Both the position numbers and the translations under genes were made by a program. Of a stretch of DNA of 64,000 nucleotides, positions 1 to 8,178 are shown in pieces. This stretch comes from Flavobacterium sp. (lineage in GTDB: Bacteria > Bacteroidota > Bacteroidia > Flavobacteriales > Flavobacteriaceae). The DNA lies in assembly GCF_024642105.1 (NCBI RefSeq), contig NZ_JAHEBT010000004.1, positions 26,831 through 90,830 of the forward strand, given 5' to 3'. The notes beneath the pieces are model-generated. The model did no database searches, was not told the DNA's origin, and saw only the letters and a list, made by a program, of their open reading frames with translations. The number at the start of each line of letters is the position of its first letter. The first letter of the stretch is position 1.

Positions 1-415
1 CAACCCAAATTAAAGCAATCGCAATATCGATTGGCCATTCTAATTCAGCGTATTCTTTTGAAGTACTAAATCCCAATGGTAAAGAAACGGCTGCTGCAAC
101 AATTATCAATTGCCAACCCCAAAAGTTAAGATTACTCAAGAAGTCACTAAACATTCTTGCCTTTAATAATCGTTGAAGTGAATAATACACCCCGGCAAAC
201 ATGGCATTACCCACAAAGGCAAAAATAACTGCATTAGTATGTAAAGGTCTCAATCTACCAAAACTCAACCACGAAATTCCGTCGGTAATGTTTGGAAAAA
301 GAAACATAAAAGCCAGAATAAGTCCAACTAACATTCCTACCACACCAAAAACAATGGTGGCATAAAGGAATTTCTTTACAATTTTGTTGTCGTAATAAAA
401 TTGTTGCATTTCCAT
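1..415 (-). CDS. ccoN: cbb3-type cytochrome c oxidase subunit I, N-terminal part (cut by the window edge)
   Basis: Only the first 138 codons lie in the window; the gene continues past base 1. The product is the heme-copper catalytic subunit of cbb3 oxidase, an inner-membrane enzyme for respiration at low oxygen. The visible part has a first membrane helix at about residues 17-40 and the segment RLRPLHTNAVIFAF, whose His59 matches the low-spin heme b ligand of CcoN. More hydrophobic helices follow. The start is ATG at 415; a second in-frame ATG lies two codons later. Only two bases separate it from the end of ccoS, so the two are co-transcribed. In Bacteroidetes CcoN is often fused to CcoO, which cannot be checked here. 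Confidence 0.9.
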   Translation of the reverse strand, partial: MEMQQFYYDNKIVKKFLYATIVFGVVGMLVGLILAFMFLFPNITDGISWLSFGRLRPLHTNAVIFAFVGNAMFAGVYYSLQRLLKARMFSDFLSNLNFWGWQLIIVAAAVSLPLGFSTSKEYAELEWPIDIAIALIWV

Positions 416-417
416 AA

Positions 418-609
418 TTAAATTTGTTTTTCTTCTATTGTTTGTACTGATTTATTTGGTTTTATTTTGAGTTCATCGTCAAAAAGCATTCTGACAGACG
501 GTGTATAATCATCATCGTATTGCCCCGTTTTTACGGCTCTGATAAAAGCAATGAAAAATCCAACTGCAACTATGATACTAATAGAGATTAATAAATAAAT
601 GACACTCAT
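418..609 (-). CDS. ccoS: cbb3-type oxidase assembly protein CcoS
   Basis: A 63-residue protein with one N-terminal membrane helix (about residues 4-24) followed by a short acidic tail containing GQYDDDYTPSVRML. This matches the small CcoS family, which is needed to insert the redox cofactors into cbb3 oxidase. It sits between the copper ATPase gene and ccoN, the usual flavobacterial position, and is two bases from ccoN. A Bacteroidetes -7 box and a palindromic operator lie directly upstream, so ccoS-ccoN can be transcribed separately from fixI. Confidence 0.9.
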   Translation of the reverse strand: MSVIYLLISISIIVAVGFFIAFIRAVKTGQYDDDYTPSVRMLFDDELKIKPNKSVQTIEEKQI

Positions 610-627
610 ACCTTAAAATTATGTTAA

Positions 628-672
628 CAAAGTTAGTTTTAGTGATTCTCAAAAAATATGACATTTATCATA
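628..672 (-). promoter_or_regulatory. CRP/FNR-type operator and -7 box in front of ccoS-ccoN
   Basis: The palindrome TATGACATTTATCATA (657-672) has the half-site TATGA six bases from TCATA. On the ccoS side, 21 bases away, lies CAAAGTTA (628-635), which reads TAACTTTG on the minus strand and fits the Bacteroidetes -7 consensus TAnnTTTG. A start about 6 bases past the -7 box would put the operator centre near -42, the classic class II activator position. The same layout recurs in front of fixI. Binding by the regulator at 3217-3897 is inferred. Confidence 0.7.
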
Positions 673-721
673 CTAAGGCTAATTCGATTAAAATTAATCA
701 AAAAAAGAATACAAAAACCTT

Positions 722-3103
722 TTATTTTCTTTCTACTCTTTTAGAATAATAGTTACTCATTAAGGTCACAAAACTCACTATCGTAATGGTACTCAAAGGC
801 ATAATGATAGCCGCAACAAGTGGCAGCAAATTACCCGTAACCGCAAATGAGAGTCCAACCACATTATATAATAATGACAATGTAAAACTCATTTTAATAG
901 TTGTAATCGCTTTTTTAGAAAGTTTCAAAAACGAATGAAGTTGCTGAAACACACTTGCATCCAAAATTGCATCACAAGCTGGAGAGAAAACATTCACATT
1001 CTCCGAAATGGAAATCCCTACATTGCTTTGTGCCAAAGCACCTGCATCATTTAACCCATCCCCAACCATCATTACATTCTGTCCTTTTTCTTGCAAATTT
1101 TTAATGAATTCTAACTTCTGTTCTGGTTTTTGATTAAAAATTAATTCGGTTCCTTTAGGTAATAATTGTTCCAACGCATCTCGTTCCCCTTCATTATCTC
1201 CTGAAAGTATTTTCAATTGATACTGCTGACTCAAATTAGTAAAGAGCGCTGCCAGACCTTCGCGATATTGATTATTGAAAACATATTTCCCTAAATAATT
1301 TCCGTTGATTTTAATATGAACTGAAGTTTGTTGAACCTCATTTTCTTCTATCGAACCCACAAAAGAAGCTGACCCTAACTGTATAATCGTTTTATCTATT
1401 TGAGCTTGAATTCCTTTTCCAGTAATTTCGTCAAAAGCACTCACTTTAAGAATTTTAGTTTCAGGCAAAAAGTCATACAACATCCTACTTAGTGGATGAT
1501 TAGAAGCGCGCAGTACATTTTTGACTAAAACAATTTCGCTTTCTGAAAGTAACTTACCTTGATAGGAAATATTTGATTTTTTGTTGGTCGTAATAGTTCC
1601 TGTTTTATCAAAAACAATAGTATCTACTTTCGCTAATTGTTCAATAACTAAAGCATTTTTAAGATAGAATTTCTTCTTACCTAGTATTCGCAAAATATTT
1701 CCAAAAGTAAATGGGGCAGTTAATGCCAAGGCGCAAGGGCAAGCTACTATTAATACTGCCGTAAATACATTAAAAGCGGTATTGGCATCTTTTAAAATCC
1801 AATAGCCAAAACCTCCAAAAGCAATTAAAAGCAAAATTGGGGTGAAATAACGTGAAATTTGATCGGTAATGGTTTTATGTTTTTGCTCTACATTTTTTTG
1901 AAACACATCATTACTCCATAACTGTGTCAAATAACTTTGAGAGACGGAGTACAACACCTCCATTTCAATCATTTTTCCTATTTGCTTTCCTCCTGCAAAT
2001 ACTTTGTCACCTGACTTTTTAGTAATCGGGATAGCTTCTCCTGTTACAAAACTATAATCAATTTCGGCTGTTTCAGAGATTAAAATACCATCTACAGGAA
2101 TTAATTCTTGATTGCGAATGAGTAATCTATCGCCTTTTTGAATATCGTAAACTGGTACACTTTCTTCTAGATTTCCTTGAATTCGGGTAATTGCAATTGG
2201 AAAATACGATTTAAAATCACGCTCAAAACTCAAAAAACTATAGGTTTTAATTTGGAACATTTTACCTAAAAGCATAAAAAAAACTAATCCAGTCAAGCTA
2301 TCAAAAAAGCCAGAACCATAATCCATTACAATATCTACGGTACTGCGCACAAACATGACGATGATTCCCAAAGCGATTGGAATGTCAATGTTGAGCATTT
2401 TGGATTTGATACTTTTATAGGCTGACACATAATAACCACTTGCCGAGTATAAAAAACTCGGTAATGATAATGCAAAAATTAACCAACGGAAAAATCCACG
2501 GTATTGGTCGAGCCAATATTCTTTTACCTCAAAATATTCTGGAAATGAAAGTAGCATGATATTGCCAAAACAAAAGAAAGCGACTCCTAATTTATAGGTT
2601 AAACTTCTGTCAACATTATTGGAGCCAGCCACATAGTTTTCTAAACTTATATAAGGTTCGTAGCCAATACCGCTCAACAAATAGACAATTTCTTTCAGTG
2701 AAACTTCTTCTGGTTTGTAGGTAATACGGACTGTTTTTTGAGGAAAATTAACTTGAGAAGTACTTATTCCCTTTTGAAGACGTTGTAAATTTTCCAAAAT
2801 CCAAATACACGAGCTACAATGTATATGAGGAATGTTAAGTGAAACAATAGCAGTTGCATTCTCTTCGAATTCCAACAGTTTTGACACAATACTTTCATTA
2901 TCTAAGAAATCATATTTACCATTAATATCTTGCGGAGTTGCTCCAGGCGATTTTTCAAAATCATAATAACAGGTCATATCATTGAGACTAAAAATTTCGT
3001 ACACGGTCTTACAACCTGTGCAACAAAATAATTTGTCATCAAAAATAATTTCTTCCGTTTCTACAATATCCAAACCGCAATGGAAACAGTTTTTTGTATC
3101 CAT
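722..3103 (-). CDS. ccoI: P1B-type copper-transporting ATPase for cbb3 oxidase assembly (CcoI/FixI)
   Basis: A 793-residue heavy-metal P-type ATPase that supplies or exports copper for cbb3 oxidase maturation. The N-terminus is a Cys-rich metal-binding region (C6, C9, C27, C28, C31) followed by a heavy-metal-associated domain with HCSSC (C96 and C99). Downstream are the TGE actuator motif (FVTGEAIP), the CPC membrane motif (ACPCALALTAP), the phosphorylation site DKTGT and the hinge VGDGLND. The Cys-rich extension before the HMA domain is typical of the FixI/CcoI group rather than CopA. It is the first gene of the minus-strand cco cluster, divergent from the CRP/FNR regulator and sharing an operator region with it. 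Confidence 0.93.
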   Translation of the reverse strand: MDTKNCFHCGLDIVETEEIIFDDKLFCCTGCKTVYEIFSLNDMTCYYDFEKSPGATPQDINGKYDFLDNESIVSKLLEFEENATAIVSLNIPHIHCSSCIWILENLQRLQKGISTSQVNFPQKTVRITYKPEEVSLKEIVYLLSGIGYEPYISLENYVAGSNNVDRSLTYKLGVAFFCFGNIMLLSFPEYFEVKEYWLDQYRGFFRWLIFALSLPSFLYSASGYYVSAYKSIKSKMLNIDIPIALGIIVMFVRSTVDIVMDYGSGFFDSLTGLVFFMLLGKMFQIKTYSFLSFERDFKSYFPIAITRIQGNLEESVPVYDIQKGDRLLIRNQELIPVDGILISETAEIDYSFVTGEAIPITKKSGDKVFAGGKQIGKMIEMEVLYSVSQSYLTQLWSNDVFQKNVEQKHKTITDQISRYFTPILLLIAFGGFGYWILKDANTAFNVFTAVLIVACPCALALTAPFTFGNILRILGKKKFYLKNALVIEQLAKVDTIVFDKTGTITTNKKSNISYQGKLLSESEIVLVKNVLRASNHPLSRMLYDFLPETKILKVSAFDEITGKGIQAQIDKTIIQLGSASFVGSIEENEVQQTSVHIKINGNYLGKYVFNNQYREGLAALFTNLSQQYQLKILSGDNEGERDALEQLLPKGTELIFNQKPEQKLEFIKNLQEKGQNVMMVGDGLNDAGALAQSNVGISISENVNVFSPACDAILDASVFQQLHSFLKLSKKAITTIKMSFTLSLLYNVVGLSFAVTGNLLPLVAAIIMPLSTITIVSFVTLMSNYYSKRVERK

Positions 3104-3127
3104 ACTCTTTGCTCATTTTACCTGCAA

Positions 3128-3188
3128 CAAAAGTCACTAATTGTTAGCATTAAAAATATGACATTTGTCATAATAATCATTAAATTTG
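3128..3188. promoter_or_regulatory. Divergent promoter region of ccoI and the CRP/FNR regulator with a perfect palindromic operator
   Basis: TATGACATTTGTCATA (3157-3172) is a perfect 7-base inverted repeat around TT. On the ccoI side CAAAAGTC (3128-3135) reads GACTTTTG on the minus strand, one base off TAnnTTTG, at exactly the same 21-base distance from the operator as the -7 box in front of ccoS. On the regulator side TAAATTTG (3181-3188) fits the -7 consensus, and a second candidate TACTTTTG lies at 3205-3212. The regulator may therefore control both ccoI and itself; that control is inferred from the layout. Confidence 0.7.
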
Positions 3189-3216
3189 TGCTCAATAAAG
3201 TCCCTACTTTTGTACT

Positions 3217-3897
3217 ATGAGTAAATGTGAACAATGTATCGTTAGAGAATTCAGCTCTTTGAAGGCTTTAAACAAAGAAGAGTTAGTAAAACTTTCTGAA
3301 TGCAAAGAAGCATATACCATTAAAAAAGGTGATGTCATTTTTGAAGAAGGAGAAACAATTAATGGTATTTACTGCATCAAAGACGGAGTTTGTAAGCTCT
3401 CTAAATTGAGCGCCAATGGCAAAGATCATATTGTTAAACTCATCAAAAAAGGAGAATTACTAGGACAACGTTCCATCATTAGTGACGAACCTGTCAATTT
3501 AAGTGCTGTTGCCTTAGAAGACATGGAAGTTTGTTTTATCCCAAGATCTGAAATCATGGGATTTTTTGACAAAAACAATCAGTTTTCTATGAATGTCATG
3601 AAAACAATTTGTGGCGACTTAAAAGAAGCAGATGACCATGCCGTGAATATGGCTCAAAAAACAGTAAAAGAACGCCTCGCCGAAACCTTACTTTATTTAG
3701 CCGATACCTTCGGTAAAAATGAAGATGACAGTCTAAAAGTACAATTATCAAGAGAAGAACTCGCCAGCATGATTGGTACCGCTACCGAAAGTTGTATTCG
3801 TTTACTTTCTGATTTCAATAAACTAGGTTTGATTGAATTATCTGGTAAAAAAATCACCCTAAAAGAAATTGGCAAATTAAAAAAAATGGCAGAGTAG
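3217..3897 (+). CDS. Crp/Fnr family transcriptional regulator
   Basis: 226 residues: an N-terminal CxxC pair (C4, C7) and C29, a cyclic-nucleotide-binding-type beta-roll with KKGDVIFEEGE at about 36-46, a dimerisation helix at about 120-150, and a C-terminal winged helix-turn-helix (LSREELASMIGTATESCIRLL, written here as two overlapping parts LSREELASMIG and TATESCIRLL). The recognition helix keeps the Glu and Arg, in the ExxxR spacing, that contact the TGA core in CRP and FNR. C4, C7, C29 and possibly C132 could hold an iron-sulfur cluster, but the spacing differs from E. coli FNR. It is divergent from the cbb3 genes, so it is probably their oxygen- or redox-responsive activator. Confidence 0.88.
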   Translation: MSKCEQCIVREFSSLKALNKEELVKLSECKEAYTIKKGDVIFEEGETINGIYCIKDGVCKLSKLSANGKDHIVKLIKKGELLGQRSIISDEPVNLSAVALEDMEVCFIPRSEIMGFFDKNNQFSMNVMKTICGDLKEADDHAVNMAQKTVKERLAETLLYLADTFGKNEDDSLKVQLSREELASMIGTATESCIRLLSDFNKLGLIELSGKKITLKEIGKLKKMAE

Positions 3898-3900
3898 CTC

Positions 3901-4674
3901 CTACATTTTCTTCGCCTCGTTCCAAAAAACATCCATTTCAGCCAACGTCATATCCATCAATGGCTTTCCAAGTTCTGCTGCTTTGCTTTCCAAGTACTGA
4001 AATCTACTGATGAATTTTTTATTCGTTCGTTCTAAAGCATCTTCGGGATTGATGTTTAAGAATCGGGCATAATTAATCATTGAGAATAACACGTCTCCAA
4101 ATTCAGCTTCCATATTATCTTGGTTTCCAGCAGCTACCTCAACTTGCAATTCTTGTAATTCCTCTTGCACTTTGTCCCAAACCTGATGTGGTTCTTCCCA
4201 ATCAAAACCAACACCTTTTACCTTATCTTGAATTCGGCTGGCTTTTACCAAAGCAGGCAGGCCTTTTGGCACTCCTTCTAAAACTGATTTTTTTCCTTCT
4301 TTTAGCTTGAGTTTTTCCCAATTTTGTTTGACTTCTTCTTCATCTTTCACTTCCACATCACCATAAATATGAGGATGACGATGAATCAGCTTTTCGCAAA
4401 TGGCATTACATACATCCGCCATATCAAAATCTTGGGTTTCGCTTCCAATTTTCGCATAAAAAACAATGTGTAATAACAAGTCGCCTAATTCTTTTTTGAC
4501 TTCTTCCAAATCATTTTCTAAAATCGCATCGCCCAACTCATAGGTTTCCTCAATAGTTAGGTGACGTAAACTTTGTAATGTTTGCTTTTTGTCCCAAGGA
4601 CATTGATCACGCAATTCGTCCATGATGGTCAATAGTCTATCGAATGCCTGAAGTTTTGATTCTCTTGAATTCAT
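3901..4674 (-). CDS. mazG: Nucleoside triphosphate pyrophosphohydrolase MazG
   Basis: A 257-residue all-alpha NTP pyrophosphatase that hydrolyses (d)NTPs to the monophosphate and pyrophosphate. It has two MazG repeats: the first carries CPWDKKQT, EETYE (42-46) and ELGD (62-65), the metal-binding EExxE...ExxD pattern; the second, near residues 175-205, carries EFGDVLFSMINYARF. The length matches the E. coli enzyme (263). It converges on the Crp/Fnr gene with only three bases between the stop codons. It is separated from the upstream DUF5606 gene by a terminator hairpin. Confidence 0.95.
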   Translation of the reverse strand: MNSRESKLQAFDRLLTIMDELRDQCPWDKKQTLQSLRHLTIEETYELGDAILENDLEEVKKELGDLLLHIVFYAKIGSETQDFDMADVCNAICEKLIHRHPHIYGDVEVKDEEEVKQNWEKLKLKEGKKSVLEGVPKGLPALVKASRIQDKVKGVGFDWEEPHQVWDKVQEELQELQVEVAAGNQDNMEAEFGDVLFSMINYARFLNINPEDALERTNKKFISRFQYLESKAAELGKPLMDMTLAEMDVFWNEAKKM

Positions 4675-4703
4675 TGTAAAAATTGGTTTTGGTAAAAATA
4701 AAA

Positions 4704-4737
4704 AAATCCTGCTAAGAAATACATCTCAGCAGGATTT
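4704..4737 (-). terminator. Rho-independent terminator after the def-DUF5606 unit
   Basis: Arms 4704-4716 and 4725-4737 pair over 13 bases with a single mismatch (AAATCCTGCTAAG against CTCAGCAGGATTT) around an 8-base loop. On the minus strand the hairpin is followed by a T run, so it ends transcripts coming from the DUF5606 gene. Confidence 0.8.
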
Positions 4738-4758
4738 AAATAACTTTCCAATTAACAA

Positions 4759-5217
4759 TTACGCTTTTGTAGCTTTTGCTTTTTTAGGTTTTTCTTCTGT
4801 AACGGATTCTTCTTTACTTGACGCTTTTGGCGCTTCATCAGTAACTAAACCTTTTGATTGCAACAAATTGTACCAATTCAATACTTTTTTGATATCAGAA
4901 CCGTATACTCTTTCTTCATCATAATCAGGTAAGATTTCTTTAAAGTAAGCGGCTAAAGTAGCTGCATCTTCTTTATGAGAAATAGCAGGTCCATTTTTTT
5001 CTTTTTTGGCAATAGTATTCAATATTTCAGCCAATGGTTTCTCAGCTTCATACGTATAAATCGAAATTTCAGATAACAAACTTACGTTTGCTTTTAAATT
5101 TACTGTGATTTTTTTACCATCTAATAATGACTCGGCTACAAAACCTGTACGGGTTTGGATTTTTAATTCGTATAAACCTGGTTTCCCAGAAATAGCTAAT
5201 ATTTTTTCGATATTCAT
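4759..5217 (-). CDS. DUF5606 domain protein
   Basis: 152 residues, conserved in Bacteroidetes. The first 50 residues (MNIEKILAISGKPGLYEL, then RTGFVAESLLDGKK) form a small beta-rich domain. A helical part follows (LAAYFKEILPDYDEERVYGSDIKKVLNWY at about 90-118, quoted here as LAAYFKEILPDYDE and DIKKVLNWY). The tail is Lys/Ala/Glu-rich and probably disordered. The function is unknown. It lies 19 bases downstream of def on the same strand and so is probably co-transcribed with it, the usual flavobacterial arrangement. Confidence 0.85.
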   Translation of the reverse strand: MNIEKILAISGKPGLYELKIQTRTGFVAESLLDGKKITVNLKANVSLLSEISIYTYEAEKPLAEILNTIAKKEKNGPAISHKEDAATLAAYFKEILPDYDEERVYGSDIKKVLNWYNLLQSKGLVTDEAPKASSKEESVTEEKPKKAKATKA

Positions 5218-5236
5218 TGTATCTGTTTTTATTTAA

Positions 5237-5824
5237 TTATCTTCCTTTTTTACCAAAGAACTTCATTCTATACTCTTGAAATGTTTTTCCTTCAATAATG
5301 TTTTTTAATTTTTTCTGAATCAAACGTTTTTTCAAAGACGAAATTTTATCTGTAAATAAAATCCCTTCTATATGATCGTATTCGTGCTGAATTACTCTTG
5401 CAATTAAACCATCAAAAACTTCGGTTTTCATTACAAAATCTTCTTCGCAATATTCAATTGTTACGGTTGGTTTTCGATAGACATCTTCACGCACATCAGG
5501 AATACTCAAACAGCCTTCGTTGAAGCTCCATTCCTCGCCTTCTTCTTTTACAATTTTAGCATTAATAAAAGTACGTTTGAATCCGTTCATTTTTTTTTGA
5601 TCGGCTTCAGACATATCCTCATCATCACTAAAAGGGGTTGTATCAATAACAAACAAACGTATAGGCAAACCTACTTGTGGCGCTGCTAATCCAACTCCGT
5701 AAGCATTGTACATCGTATCGTACATATTGGAAATAGTTTCCTTTAAGTTAGGATAATCAGGCGTAATTGCCTCTCCAACCTTTCTTAAAACAGGATCACC
5801 ATAACCTATAATTGGTAAAATCAT
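5237..5824 (-). CDS. def: Peptide deformylase
   Basis: 195 residues; removes the formyl group from the N-terminal methionine of new proteins. All three catalytic motifs are present: GVGLAAPQ (43-50), EGCLS (103-107, metal ligand Cys105) and HEYDH (147-151, two His ligands and the catalytic Glu). The insertion of about 15 residues between the first two motifs (DDEDMSEADQKK) is common in Bacteroidetes deformylases. It is the first gene of a two-gene unit with DUF5606. Confidence 0.96.
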   Translation of the reverse strand: MILPIIGYGDPVLRKVGEAITPDYPNLKETISNMYDTMYNAYGVGLAAPQVGLPIRLFVIDTTPFSDDEDMSEADQKKMNGFKRTFINAKIVKEEGEEWSFNEGCLSIPDVREDVYRKPTVTIEYCEEDFVMKTEVFDGLIARVIQHEYDHIEGILFTDKISSLKKRLIQKKLKNIIEGKTFQEYRMKFFGKKGR

Positions 5825-5882
5825 AGTTTTATATTAAGTAGCAATTTACCTTATGAAGGCAATTTTTCTCTTGTTTAGAGTG

Positions 5883-5890
5883 CAAAAGTA
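5883..5890 (-). promoter_or_regulatory. Candidate -7 box of def
   Basis: CAAAAGTA reads TACTTTTG on the minus strand, a full match to TAnnTTTG, 58 bases before the def start codon. No clear TTG element is seen at the ideal distance. Confidence 0.5.
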
Positions 5891-5976
5891 GTAAAAGATA
5901 TTTGAATTACGATATACATTAATGTCTAATCCCCAATACCTTTTACTATTAGCTCATTAGGAGTCATGAAACTGTT

Positions 5977-7470
5977 TTAGTTCAATTTCAATGTTTCAGC
6001 AGTGTTTTTTCTAACTTCAGCTAACAAGTCTGCATTAGTATTCAACGCTTGTCCATACGAAGGAATCATCACTTTTAATTTAGACTGCCATTCTGTAGTT
6101 TTCATTTGGTCCTTGAAACATTTTTGCACTACATCTAACATTACGGTTACCGCAGTAGAAGCTCCTGGAGAAGCCCCTAACAAAACTGACAAAGTTCCGT
6201 CATTAGTAGTTATTACTTCGGTTCCAAATTCCAAAACCCCACCTTCTTTTTCGTCTTTTTTAATGACTTGGACACGCTGACCTGCACGCTCTAACTTCCA
6301 GTCTTTTGACCTCGCATTAGGCACATATTCTCGTAACGCATTCATTCTATCTTTTGGTTTCTGACGCACTTGCTCAATCAAATATTTAGTCAATGGAATA
6401 TTTTTGATTCCAGCGATTACCATCGGAATAATATTGTCTGGTTTAATTGACAATGGTAAATCAGAGTACGAACCATTTTTAAGGAAACGTGTAGAAAATC
6501 CTGCAAAAGGTCCAAAAAGCAATTGCTTTTCTCCGTTAATCATTCGGGAATCAATATGAGGTACCGACATAGGTGGAGCACCAACACTAGCTTTACCGTA
6601 TACTTTAGCTTCGTGTTTCGCAATCACTTCTGGATTAGTACATTTTAGCCATTGCCCACTTACAGGAAAACCACCATATCCTTTTCCTTCTGGAATATTG
6701 GCATTTTCTAACAACGGCAAAGAACCGCCTCCAGCACCAATAAAAATAAATTTTGGATATACTCTTCTTTTCTGTCCTGTAGTCAAGTCACTCACTTTTA
6801 TTCTCCAAGAGCCATCTTTTCGTTGTTTCAATTTTCTAACTTCATTGTTGAAATGCATACTCACACCATCAAGTGTTTGTAAATAATTGAACATACTTCT
6901 TGTTAACTCTCCAAAATTAACATCGGTTCCAATATCCATTTTAGTAGCTGCCATCGGTTCTGAAAGTTCTCTTCCTTCCATTACTAAAGGCATCCATTCT
7001 TGTAATGTTGAAAATTCAGTACTGAAATCCATCTCTTTAAATAATGGATTCGATTGTAATACTTCAAATCTCTTCTTTAAATAGGCTACATTTTTATCTC
7101 CCCAAACAAAACTTAAATGCGGTACACTTTTAATAAATTTATCAGGAGAAACCACTTTATTTTGTTGTACTAAATACGACCAAAATTGTCTTGAAACCTC
7201 AAAAGACTCTGCAATACTAATAGCTTTTTTAGGACTGATAGTCCCATCTGCTGCCTCAGGAGTATAATTCAATTCACAAAAAGCAGAATGTCCCGTCCCG
7301 GCATTGTTCCAAGCATCAGAACTTTCGCAAGCGGCATTATCTAATCTTTCGTATATTTCAATAGTCATGTTAGGCTGTAATTCTTTGAGAATCACTCCCA
7401 GCGTGGCACTCATAATTCCAGCACCTATAAGGATTACATCAGGATTGGTTCGAATTGTAGTATCGGACAT
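5977..7470 (-). CDS. mqo: Malate:quinone oxidoreductase
   Basis: 497 residues. It oxidises malate to oxaloacetate and passes electrons to the quinone pool, acting as a peripheral membrane flavoprotein that can replace NAD-dependent malate dehydrogenase. The N-terminal FAD-binding motif is DVILIGAGIMSATLG (11-25). Family segments include CESSDAWNNAGTGHSAFCEL near residue 48 and LLGASPGASTAV near the C-terminus. The length agrees with the family (about 490-550). It sits alone, 152 bases from def and 126 bases from ruvX, with its own -7 box. Confidence 0.96.
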   Translation of the reverse strand: MSDTTIRTNPDVILIGAGIMSATLGVILKELQPNMTIEIYERLDNAACESSDAWNNAGTGHSAFCELNYTPEAADGTISPKKAISIAESFEVSRQFWSYLVQQNKVVSPDKFIKSVPHLSFVWGDKNVAYLKKRFEVLQSNPLFKEMDFSTEFSTLQEWMPLVMEGRELSEPMAATKMDIGTDVNFGELTRSMFNYLQTLDGVSMHFNNEVRKLKQRKDGSWRIKVSDLTTGQKRRVYPKFIFIGAGGGSLPLLENANIPEGKGYGGFPVSGQWLKCTNPEVIAKHEAKVYGKASVGAPPMSVPHIDSRMINGEKQLLFGPFAGFSTRFLKNGSYSDLPLSIKPDNIIPMVIAGIKNIPLTKYLIEQVRQKPKDRMNALREYVPNARSKDWKLERAGQRVQVIKKDEKEGGVLEFGTEVITTNDGTLSVLLGASPGASTAVTVMLDVVQKCFKDQMKTTEWQSKLKVMIPSYGQALNTNADLLAEVRKNTAETLKLN

Positions 7471-7489
7471 GGTTCAAAATTTTAAGGTG

Positions 7490-7497
7490 CAAATATA
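7490..7497 (-). promoter_or_regulatory. Candidate -7 box of mqo
   Basis: CAAATATA reads TATATTTG on the minus strand, a full match to TAnnTTTG, 19 bases before the mqo ATG. Confidence 0.5.
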
Positions 7498-7596
7498 CTC
7501 CTTAAAATTGCAAAAATCATTATAAATTTATAACAAAATCAAATCTAAACGTAAGAAAACAAACGGATTATTAACCAGTCAAAAAACACAGAACTA

Positions 7597-8010
7597 CTAC
7601 ATTTTTCTGGTCAAATAATCTTGCAGCATAATCGTTGCTGAAATTTCGTCAATCAAACCTTTATCTTGACGTTTCTTTTTACTCAGACCACTATCAATCA
7701 TAGATTGAAATGCCATTTTAGAAGTAAACCGTTCATCTACTCGAATTACTTTCATATCAGGGAAATGATTGGTAAAATGAGTCACAAAACCTTTAATAAT
7801 TGAAGCACTTTCAGAAGGCTGACCATTCATTTGTTTGGGTTCGCCGATAAGTACTGCTTCTACTTTTTCTTTTTGGAAATAGTCTTTCAAAAAATCAATG
7901 GCCGTTGCCGAAGGAATCGTTGTTAATCCAGAAGCAATGATTTGCAGCTCATCAGTAACTGCAATTCCGGTGCGTTTTTGTCCGTAATCTATAGCGAGTA
8001 TTCTTGGCAT
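7597..8010 (-). CDS. ruvX: Putative pre-16S rRNA nuclease YqgF (RuvX)
   Basis: 137 residues with the RNase H-like fold of the YqgF family, which matures the 5' end of 16S rRNA. Recognisable parts are the first strand with the catalytic Asp (RILAIDYGQKRTGIAV, 3-18), VLIGEPKQMNG in the middle, VIRVDERFTS, and the closing DEISATIMLQDYL. The length is typical. It is the last gene before a strand switch to dapD. Confidence 0.94.
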   Translation of the reverse strand: MPRILAIDYGQKRTGIAVTDELQIIASGLTTIPSATAIDFLKDYFQKEKVEAVLIGEPKQMNGQPSESASIIKGFVTHFTNHFPDMKVIRVDERFTSKMAFQSMIDSGLSKKKRQDKGLIDEISATIMLQDYLTRKM

Positions 8011-8125
8011 TAATTTATCTCTTAAATTGAAGAGTGTAAATTTACTTAAAATTCACCATAAATCCTTTCCTGTTATGATGAATTAATTCAGTTAATTGAT
8101 AACAATGTATCCTAGAGTTCCTCTT

Positions 8126-8154
8126 TTGACAATTGCACAAAAAAACTATCTTTG
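8126..8154 (+). promoter_or_regulatory. Promoter of dapD
   Basis: TTG at 8126-8128 and TATCTTTG at 8147-8154 are 18 bases apart, a near-ideal Bacteroidetes sigma-ABfr promoter. It leaves a leader of about 20 bases before the ATG at 8179 and rules out the earlier in-frame TTG at 8152, which lies inside the -7 box. Confidence 0.7.
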
Positions 8155-8178
8155 TCAAAAATTAATACAAACTACACC

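Noticed and set aside
8152..8178. In-frame TTG start nine codons upstream of dapD
   Set aside because: It lies inside the -7 promoter box TATCTTTG; the ATG at 8179 gives the normal family length.
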